A DNA stretch of 64,000 bases, from NCBI RefSeq assembly GCF_900230195.1, contig NZ_OCNE01000014.1, positions 1 through 64,000 on the forward strand. Direction: 5' to 3'. The notes under the pieces are model-generated. The model was not told the origin of the DNA and searched no databases. It was given only the letters and a program-made list of their open reading frames with translations. Shown here piece after piece: positions 57,890-64,000 of this stretch. The translations under genes were made by a program, and so were the position numbers. Origin of the DNA: Streptomyces zhaozhouensis. Its GTDB lineage: Bacteria; Actinomycetota; Actinomycetes; Streptomycetales; Streptomycetaceae. Position 1 is the first letter of the stretch; each line of letters begins with the position of its first letter.

Positions 57890-60385
57890 TCAGTCCTCGG
57901 CGCCCTCCACCACGCGCGCCCAGTCGTCCAACAGCTCCTGCGCGGCGGCGTCGTCGGGCCCCTCGGCCCACAGGTGGGTGACGGCCTCGGCCGGGTCGGG
58001 GAGGACCAGCACCCAGCGGCCGTCGGGCTCGACGACCCGCACGCCGTCGGTGGTGTCGACGGAGCGCTCGCCCGCGGCCTCGACGACCCGGCGCATCACC
58101 AGGCCCTTGACGGCCCAGGGGGTGGCGACGTCGCGCCGCTGGACGTGGGCGCGCGGGATGCGGGCGTCGATCTGGCTGAGGGAGAGCTGGGTGCGGGCGA
58201 CGAGGCCGAGCAGGCGGGCGAAGGCGGCGGTGGCGTCGAAGACGCTGCTGAACTCGGGGACGATGAAGCCGCCCTTGCCGTCGCCGCCGAAGACCGCGTC
58301 GTCGAGGTGGGCGGCCCTGGTCAGGTCGTCGGGCGAGGTGGTGGTCCAGTCGACCTGGGTGCCGTGGTAGGCGGCGACCTGCTCGGCGATCCGGGTGGTG
58401 GTGACGGGCAACGCGACCCGGCCGCCCCGGCGTTCGGCGGCAATCAGGTCGAGCATGACCAGCAGGGCGCGCTGGTCCTCGATGATCCTGCCGCGCTCGT
58501 CCACCAGCGCCAGCCGCTCGCCGACGGGGTCGAAGCGGACGCCGAACGCGGCGCGCGCCGAGGAGACGATCTCGCCCAGGCGCACCAGTCCGGCGCGCCG
58601 GGTCTCGGCGCTCTCGGTCGGACGGGCCTCGTCGAGACCCGGGTTGATGGTCAGGGCGTCGACGCCGAGCCGGCCGAGCAGGCTGGGCAGGACGAGGCCG
58701 GCGCTGCCGTTGGCGGCGTCGACGACGACCTTGATGCCGGACTCGGCGAGCCCCGTGGTGTCGACCGCGCGCAGCACCGAGCCGGTGTAGGCGTCGAAGA
58801 CACTGGCCGGGAAGCGCAGGTCGCCGATCTCGCCCGGGAAGGCGCGGCGGTACTCCTGGCGGGCGTAGACCCGGTCCAGCTTGCGCTGGCGGGCCTGGGA
58901 GAGATCGGCGCCGCGCTCGTCGAAGAACATGATGTCGACGGAGTCGGGGACGCCGGGGGTGGTGCGGATCATGACGCCGCCGGCGCTGCCGCGCGCGGTC
59001 TGCTGGCGGGCCACGGGCAACGGCACGTTCTCCAGGTCGCGGACGTCGATGGCGCTGGCCTGGAGCGCGGAGATCACGGCGCGCTTGAGGGCGCGGGCGC
59101 CCCGGGAGTGGTCCCTGGCCGTGGTGACGGTGGAGCCCTTCTTCAGGGTGGTGGCGTAGGCGCTGGCCAGTCGGACGACCAGCTCGGGCGTGATCTCGAC
59201 GTTGAGGATCCCGGAGACGCCGCGGGCGCCGAAGAGCTGGGCCTGGCCCCTGGCCTCCCAGATGACCGAGGTGTTGACGAAGGCGCCCGCCTCCACGGTC
59301 TTGAACGGGTAGACCCGGACGTTGCCCTGGACGATGGACTCCTCGCCCACCAGGCACTCGTCGCCGATGACGGCGCCGTCCTCGATCCTCGCGGCGCGCA
59401 TGACGTCCGTGTTCTTGCCGATGACGCAGCCGCGCAGGTTGCTGCCGGGGCCGATGTAGACGTTGTCGTGGACGACGGCGCGGTGCAGGAACGCGTCGGC
59501 CTTGACGACGACGTTGGAGCCGATGACGGTGTGCTCGCGGACCTCGGAGCCGGCCTCGATCTTGGCGTAGTCGCCGACGTAGAGGGGGCCGCGGAGCTTG
59601 GCGTCGGGGTGGACCTCGGCGCCCTCGGCGATCCAGACGCCGGGCGAGATCTCGAAGCCGTCGATCTCGACGTCGACCTTGCCCTCCAGGACGTCGGCCT
59701 GGGCCTTCACATAGCTCTCGTGGGTGCCGACGTCCTCCCAGTAGCCCTCGGCGACATAGCCGAAGATGGGGCGGCCCTCCTTCATCAGGCGGGGGAAGAC
59801 GTCGCCCGACCAGTCGACGGAGGTGTCGGGCTCGACGTAGTCGAAGACCTCGGGCTCCATCACGTAGATGCCGGTGTTGACCGTGTCGGAGAAGACCTGG
59901 CCCCAGGTGGGCTTCTCCAGGAAGCGCTCGACGCGGCCCTCGTCGTCGACGATGGTGATGCCGAACTCCAGCGGGTTGGGCACGCGGGTGAGGCAGACGG
60001 TGACCAGCGCCCCGCGCTCGCGGTGGAAGCGGATCAGGTCGCTGAGGTCGAAGTCGGTGAGCGCGTCCCCGGAGATGACGAGGAACGAGTCGTCACGCAA
60101 CGCCTCCTCCGCGTTCTTCACACTTCCGGCCGTGCCCAGCGGTTTCTCCTCGTGGGCGTAGGTGAGGTCCATTCCCAGCTCCTCACCGTCGCCGAAGTAG
60201 TTCTTCACCAGGGAGGCGAGGAACTGCACCGTGACCACGGTCTCGTTGAGTCCGTGGCGCTTCAGCAGGCGCAGCACGTGCTCCATGATGGGGCGGTTGG
60301 CCACGGGCAGCAGGGGCTTGGGCATACTCGCGGTCATGGGGCGAAGCCGGGTGCCTTCGCCACCAGCCATTACGACGGCCTTCAT
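57890..60385 (-). CDS. Sugar nucleotidyltransferase/phosphomutase-like fusion
   Basis: An 831-residue protein. Residues 1-235 form a nucleotidyltransferase with GGEGTRLRPMT near 8-18, VISGDALTDFD and RFLEKPTWGQVFSDTVNTG. Residues about 250-370 are left-handed beta-helix hexapeptides (WIAEGAEVHPDAKLRGPLYV). The remainder is a phosphoglucomutase-like fold. The usual SASHNP serine loop is replaced by IRTTPGVPDSVD, and the DxDxDR metal loop reads FDPVGERL, so mutase activity is probably lost. Streptomyces homologues are called mannose-1-phosphate guanylyltransferase. It supplies GDP-mannose or a similar nucleotide sugar for glycoconjugates. Confidence 0.88.
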   Translation of the reverse strand: MKAVVMAGGEGTRLRPMTASMPKPLLPVANRPIMEHVLRLLKRHGLNETVVTVQFLASLVKNYFGDGEELGMDLTYAHEEKPLGTAGSVKNAEEALRDDSFLVISGDALTDFDLSDLIRFHRERGALVTVCLTRVPNPLEFGITIVDDEGRVERFLEKPTWGQVFSDTVNTGIYVMEPEVFDYVEPDTSVDWSGDVFPRLMKEGRPIFGYVAEGYWEDVGTHESYVKAQADVLEGKVDVEIDGFEISPGVWIAEGAEVHPDAKLRGPLYVGDYAKIEAGSEVREHTVIGSNVVVKADAFLHRAVVHDNVYIGPGSNLRGCVIGKNTDVMRAARIEDGAVIGDECLVGEESIVQGNVRVYPFKTVEAGAFVNTSVIWEARGQAQLFGARGVSGILNVEITPELVVRLASAYATTLKKGSTVTTARDHSRGARALKRAVISALQASAIDVRDLENVPLPVARQQTARGSAGGVMIRTTPGVPDSVDIMFFDERGADLSQARQRKLDRVYARQEYRRAFPGEIGDLRFPASVFDAYTGSVLRAVDTTGLAESGIKVVVDAANGSAGLVLPSLLGRLGVDALTINPGLDEARPTESAETRRAGLVRLGEIVSSARAAFGVRFDPVGERLALVDERGRIIEDQRALLVMLDLIAAERRGGRVALPVTTTRIAEQVAAYHGTQVDWTTTSPDDLTRAAHLDDAVFGGDGKGGFIVPEFSSVFDATAAFARLLGLVARTQLSLSQIDARIPRAHVQRRDVATPWAVKGLVMRRVVEAAGERSVDTTDGVRVVEPDGRWVLVLPDPAEAVTHLWAEGPDDAAAQELLDDWARVVEGAED

Positions 60386-60517
60386 ATCGGAAGTGTCCTC
60401 CTTGGGTCCGACAGTCGTTCCGACTGTGCCCGCAGGGAGGGGCCCGGGCCCGGGGTGGCTCCCCGGATGCGTGCGACACGTACGGGCACCGGACCCCCGC
60501 GACGCTGCCAGGGCACA

Positions 60518-61126
60518 TCAGTCGGGCGTGGCATCCACCGTGAGAAGACGGCGGACCTGGACCACGTAGAGGATCCCTGCCCACCAGTAGAGCGCTGTAC
60601 CCCAGCCGGCGAACGCCCATCCGAAAATAGCAGCGAGTGACCCCATCGCACCACTTGAGTCACTGAGGAGCAGCAGCGGGAAGGCGTACATCAGATTGAA
60701 GGTGGCGGCCTTGCCCAGAAAGTTGACCTGGGGCGGGGCATAGCCGTGGCGGTCCAGCAGCCAGACCATGACCAGCAGCATCAGCTCCCTGGCCAGGAGC
60801 AGCGCGGTCAGCCACAGCGGCAGGATCTCCCGCCAGGTGAGGCCGACCAGGGTGGAGAGGATGTAGAGCCGGTCGGCGGCCGGGTCGAGGACGCGGCCGA
60901 GCGCGCTGATCTGGTTCCACCGGCGGGCGAGCTTGCCGTCGAGGTAGTCGCTGACGCCGCTGAGGAAGAGGACGAGCAGCGCCCAGCCGTCCCTGTTGGG
61001 GCCGTCGAAGACCGGGGAGAGCACCAGCCAGAGGAAGAGGGGGACGCCCAGCAGGCGGGCCATGCTCAGCACGTTGGGAATGGTCCAGATCCGGTCCGTC
61101 TGAACCCGCGTCTCCTGGACCTCCAC
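60518..61126 (-). CDS. CDP-alcohol phosphatidyltransferase
   Basis: A 202-residue membrane protein, with the GTG at 61126 chosen because GGGAGG lies 7 bases before; the ATG at 61147 lacks a site. The CDP-alcohol motif D-G-x2-A-R-x8-G-x3-D-x3-D is intact in DGKLARRWNQISALGRVLDP and the residues after it. Five or six hydrophobic segments follow. It transfers a phosphatidyl group from CDP-diacylglycerol to an alcohol, as PgsA2 does in this conserved position. The acceptor alcohol is unknown. Confidence 0.92.
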   Translation of the reverse strand: MEVQETRVQTDRIWTIPNVLSMARLLGVPLFLWLVLSPVFDGPNRDGWALLVLFLSGVSDYLDGKLARRWNQISALGRVLDPAADRLYILSTLVGLTWREILPLWLTALLLARELMLLVMVWLLDRHGYAPPQVNFLGKAATFNLMYAFPLLLLSDSSGAMGSLAAIFGWAFAGWGTALYWWAGILYVVQVRRLLTVDATPD

Positions 61127-61326
61127 CCGGAAGCCTCCCCATCGCACCGTGTCGTCGCCAACGCGGTTAGACCCTACCGGGCGGACACGGGCGCGGGGAC
61201 GCCGGGGACAGCGGGGACGCGCCGGAGGCCGGGGGCGTTTGACGCCGGGTCGGCGGCGCCGTTCGATGACACCGGGCGCCCCGGCGGGCGCCGCCGGGCA
61301 GCCGAGGCGAGGCGGGTGGAGCGGGC

Positions 61327-63003
61327 GTGACGGAGACCGGACTGCGGGGTGTCGGGGTCAGCCACGGCGTGGCGATCGGGCAGGTGCGGCACATGGGGAC
61401 GCGCGTGATCGAGCCGCCGGCGCGGCGTGTCACCGGCGCGGAGGCGCCCAGGGAGTTGGCCAGGACGCGGCGGGCCGTCCAGGCGGTGGCGGCGGACCTG
61501 CGGGCGCGGGGCACGCTGGCGGGCGGCGAGGCGCAGGCCGTGCTGGAGGCGCAGGCGCTGATGGCGGAGGATCCGGAGCTGCTGGCCGACGCGGAGCGGC
61601 GGATCAGCGTGGGCAGCGGCGCCGAGCGGGCGGTCTACGACGCGCTGGCGGCCTACCGGGCGCTGCTGGCCGGCGCCGGCGACTATCTGGCCGGGCGGGT
61701 CGCGGACCTGGACGACGTGCGCAACCGGATCGTGGCGCGGCTGATGGGGCTGCCGACGCCCGGCGTGCCGGACAGCGACGAGCCCTATGTGCTGATCGCC
61801 CGGGACCTGGCGCCGGCCGACACGGCGCTGCTCGACACCTCGCTGGTACTGGGCTTCGTCACGGAGGAGGGCGGGCCGACCAGCCACAGCGCCATCCTGG
61901 CGCGGGCGTTGGGGGTGCCGGCGGTGGTGGCCGTGGCGGGGGCGGGGCGGATCGCCACGGGGACGGTGGTGGCGGTGGACGGCTCCACCGGGGAGGTGGT
62001 GGTGGAGCCGGACGCCAGCCGGCGGGAGCGGCTGGCGGAGGCGGCGGCGCGGCGGCGGGCGGCCGTGCTGCACACCCGGGGGCCGGGGGCGACCTCGGAC
62101 GGGCACCGGGTGCCGCTGCTGGCGAACGTCGGCGGCCCGGCCGACGTGCCGGCGGCCGTGGCGGCGGGGGCCGAGGGGGTGGGGCTCTTCCGCACGGAGC
62201 TGCTCTTCCTCTCCGGCGGGGACCGGCCTCCGGAGGTGGCGGAGCAGGCGCGGGTCTACCGGGAGGTGCTCTCGGCCTTTCCCGGGGGGCGGGTGGTGGT
62301 ACGGGTGCTGGACGCGGGGGCGGACAAGCCGCTGGCCTTTCTCGCCTCGGGGGCGACGGAGCCCAACCCGGCGCTCGGCGTGCGGGGGCTGCGGGCGCTG
62401 CTGGCCCACCCCGGGGTGCTGGCCGGCCAACTGGCGGCACTCGGCGAGGCGGTGGCCGGGCTGCCGGTGCATCTGGAGGTGATGGCGCCGATGGTGGCCG
62501 ACCGGGCGGACGCCAAGGCGTTCGCCGAGGCGTGCCGGGCGGCGGGGCTGGCGGCGTCGCCGGGGGCGATGGTGGAGGTGCCCGCGGCGGCGCTGCGGGC
62601 GCGGTCGCTGTTGCGGGAGGTGGAGTTCCTCTCCGTGGGGACCAACGATCTCGCCCAGTACGCGTTCGCCGCCGACCGGCAGGTGGGGGCGGTCTCCCGC
62701 TGGCAGGACCCGTGGCAGCCGGCGCTGCTGGACCTGGTGGCGCTGGCGGCACGGGCCGCCGGGGACGAGGGCAAGGGGTGCGGGGTGTGCGGGGAGGCGG
62801 CGGCCGATCCGCTGCTCGCCTGCGTGCTCACCGGGCTGGGGGTGACCAGCCTGTCGATGGGGGCCGGGGCGATCCCGGGGGTGCGGGCGACGCTGGCCCG
62901 GCACACGCTGGCGCAGTGCCGCCGGGCGGCCGAGGCGGCGCGCGCCGCCGAGGGGGCGGAGGGCGCGCGGGCGGCGGCGCACGGAGTGCTCTCCGGGAAG
63001 TGA
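61327..63003 (+). CDS. ptsI: Phosphotransferase system enzyme I
   Basis: A 558-residue protein starting with GTG. The phosphohistidine loop is intact (GGPTSHSAILARALGVP, His near 187). The PEP-binding barrel follows with GAEGVGLFRTELLF, RVLDAGADKPLAFL, EVMAPMV, VEFLSVGTNDLAQYAF and the active cysteine loop GCGVCGEAAAD. It transfers phosphate from PEP to HPr. Streptomyces coelicolor has crr just upstream of ptsI; here no crr frame is present in the 200-base gap. Confidence 0.96.
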   Translation: MTETGLRGVGVSHGVAIGQVRHMGTRVIEPPARRVTGAEAPRELARTRRAVQAVAADLRARGTLAGGEAQAVLEAQALMAEDPELLADAERRISVGSGAERAVYDALAAYRALLAGAGDYLAGRVADLDDVRNRIVARLMGLPTPGVPDSDEPYVLIARDLAPADTALLDTSLVLGFVTEEGGPTSHSAILARALGVPAVVAVAGAGRIATGTVVAVDGSTGEVVVEPDASRRERLAEAAARRRAAVLHTRGPGATSDGHRVPLLANVGGPADVPAAVAAGAEGVGLFRTELLFLSGGDRPPEVAEQARVYREVLSAFPGGRVVVRVLDAGADKPLAFLASGATEPNPALGVRGLRALLAHPGVLAGQLAALGEAVAGLPVHLEVMAPMVADRADAKAFAEACRAAGLAASPGAMVEVPAAALRARSLLREVEFLSVGTNDLAQYAFAADRQVGAVSRWQDPWQPALLDLVALAARAAGDEGKGCGVCGEAAADPLLACVLTGLGVTSLSMGAGAIPGVRATLARHTLAQCRRAAEAARAAEGAEGARAAAHGVLSGK

Positions 63004-63045
63004 GCCCCCTCGGGGCGCGGGCTCACTCCCGACCGCCCGCCGGGG

Positions 63046-63074
63046 CCGGGCCCGCGCGGCCGACGCGGGCCCGG
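63046..63074. terminator. Bidirectional terminator
   Basis: A perfect 11-bp stem, CCGGGCCCGCG / CGCGGGCCCGG, with a 7-base loop, between the convergent ptsI and hypothetical genes. Confidence 0.85.
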
Positions 63075-63080
63075 GGCACG

Positions 63081-63797
63081 TCACCCGGGCGGGGCCGGCT
63101 CCGCCGGCCCGGGGCAGTCACCGGTCGGCGGCCTCGGGGAGGCGCGGTAGTCGACGTCGGGCTCGGGCGGCAGCGGCTCACCCGAGGTGGGGTCGGTGCA
63201 GTAGGCGGCGAAGACCTGGGCCTCGCTCAGCGGCACCAGCCGCCCGGCCGTCAGCCTCCAGCCCCGGACCGACTGGCGCGGCGGCTCCTCGGCCGTCCGC
63301 AGCACCAGCCCGCCGGAGGCGCCGCTGACCAGCCCGGCCGCCAGCACCGCGCAGAAGACGGCGGCCTCCTCCTCCCCGAACGCCCGGCCGCCGCCCGAGG
63401 CGGCCGGCCGCAGGCCGAGGCTGGCGCTGAGCGTGGTGTCGGGCAGCAGCACGCTGCACACCAGGTGGTGCTCGCCGGGGCCGGCCCGCTCCCACAGCCA
63501 GCGCAGCAGGCCGGCGGCCCTGGCGAAGGCGCAGCGCCGCTGCGGGGCGCCGCAGCGCGGGCAGCGCCCCGCCTCGGCCAGCAGGCGGGTGCCCCGGGCC
63601 CAGACGTACCGCGGATGGTCGGCCGGGGTCGGCGGCCCCTCCTCCGGCCGGGCGCCCGGCGGCCGGGACGGCCAGGGGCGGCGCCGCGCCGCCCGCCGGC
63701 CTCCGGCCGGCCGTCGCCGCCCGGGACGCGGGCGGCGGTCCCGCGACCGCTCCGCCCCGAAGTCCCCCGCGTCCGCGAATCCCTCGAACCACCCCAT
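63081..63797 (-). CDS. Hypothetical protein with Cys-rich knuckle
   Basis: A 238-residue protein from ATG 63797, with GAGGTGG upstream (MGWFEGFADAG). A GTG at 63833 overlapping the stop of the next gene upstream is an alternative. Residues 18-75 are basic, Arg/Pro-rich and low-complexity. A possible zinc knuckle (CPRCGAPQRRCAF) lies near 80, then a beta-rich domain (HHLVCSVLLPDTTLSASLG, VFCAVLAAGLVSGASGGLVL). I do not recognise a family. Confidence 0.7.
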   Translation of the reverse strand: MGWFEGFADAGDFGAERSRDRRPRPGRRRPAGGRRAARRRPWPSRPPGARPEEGPPTPADHPRYVWARGTRLLAEAGRCPRCGAPQRRCAFARAAGLLRWLWERAGPGEHHLVCSVLLPDTTLSASLGLRPAASGGGRAFGEEEAAVFCAVLAAGLVSGASGGLVLRTAEEPPRQSVRGWRLTAGRLVPLSEAQVFAAYCTDPTSGEPLPPEPDVDYRASPRPPTGDCPGPAEPAPPG

Positions 63798-63829
63798 GAC
63801 GTCCACCTCACGGTCGAACCAGCAACTGG

Positions 63830-64000
63830 TCACTCACCGTAGCGGTCGTCACTGACAGTCGCCCTCTCGTGGGCGAGGCGGGCGAAGAAACGGAGCAGCT
63901 CCGGGTCGTCCACAGCGCCCAGGTTGGCGGCCCGTTCCAGCGCGACGCCCTGGAAGAGCCGCTTGACCGGCACCTCCAGGCGCTTGCCCGTACGGGTGTG
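63830..64000 (-). CDS. Acetoacetyl-CoA synthetase-like ligase, 3' end only
   Basis: The last 56 codons are visible, reading HTRTGKRLEVPVKRLFQG, then ANLGAVDDPELLRFFARL, and stop at 63830-63832. TGK(K/R)LEVPVKR followed by a short Asn-x-x-Ala helix is the C-terminus of AacS-type adenylate-forming ligases. TGK carries the catalytic lysine of the family. The start and most of the gene lie beyond the window. Confidence 0.75.
   Translation of the reverse strand, partial: HTRTGKRLEVPVKRLFQGVALERAANLGAVDDPELLRFFARLAHERATVSDDRYGE

Noticed and set aside
1..64000. Insertion sequences, prophage or tRNA genes
   Set aside because: No transposase or integrase signatures, terminal inverted repeats or tRNA-like T-loops were recognised by eye on either strand.

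Overview
The window is high-GC actinobacterial chromosome, most likely Streptomyces or a close relative. The grounds are the GC-saturated third codon positions, the Scr1/DUF5753-type regulators, a DUF7848 protein, a GH64 glucanase, and a right-hand half whose gene order (gcvP, dinB, MerR, DUF151, GarA-like FHA, DUF881/sbp/DUF881, sugar nucleotidyltransferase, CDP-alcohol phosphatidyltransferase, ptsI) matches a conserved actinobacterial core block. I saw no rRNA, tRNA, insertion sequence or CRISPR array.

Region 1 (1-5132): the 3' part of a large RHS/YD-repeat polymorphic toxin, followed with a 4-base overlap by a probable Imm26-like immunity gene. Region 2 (5254-10405): an accessory island. 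Five minus-strand genes encode two paralogous degenerate-Nudix proteins, a Scr1-type HTH/DUF5753 regulator, a hypothetical and a DUF7848 membrane protein. Opposite them lie an HTH/TPR regulator, a SLOG-like protein and a collapsed DUF5753-DUF397 relic. Region 3 (10490-12561): a secreted peptidoglycan-binding protein and a multidrug-type MFS exporter.

Region 4 (12885-37982) is the most unusual part, a type-VII-secretion-like locus. It holds two membrane-anchored ricin-type lectins, an EccA-like AAA ATPase fused to a right-handed beta-helix, a 4067-residue protein with a WXG-like N-terminus and long-period repeats, three small or acidic WXG100-like proteins, an EssC/EccC-like FtsK/SpoIIIE ATPase, a single-pass membrane protein and a sigma factor. 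No EccB, EccD, EccE or mycosin gene is visible. The giant protein and the RHS toxin share a hydrophobic N-terminal module, so both may be substrates of this machine. The sigma factor overlaps the membrane-protein gene and probably drives the ATPase operon.

Region 5 (38654-48411): a Rieske lipoprotein, a secreted GH64 beta-1,3-glucanase with a LacI-type operator, a LysR regulator, a MocR regulator divergent from a PNPOx-family flavoprotein, a DUF4232 lipoprotein, a CPBP protease, a GCS2-family ligase and a conserved hypothetical. Region 6 (48491-64000): gcvP under a tandem glycine riboswitch, then the conserved core block, ptsI, a hypothetical and the 3' end of an acetoacetyl-CoA synthetase-like gene. 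Two usual members of this block, crr beside ptsI and the FtsR-type MerR beside garA, appear to be missing locally.
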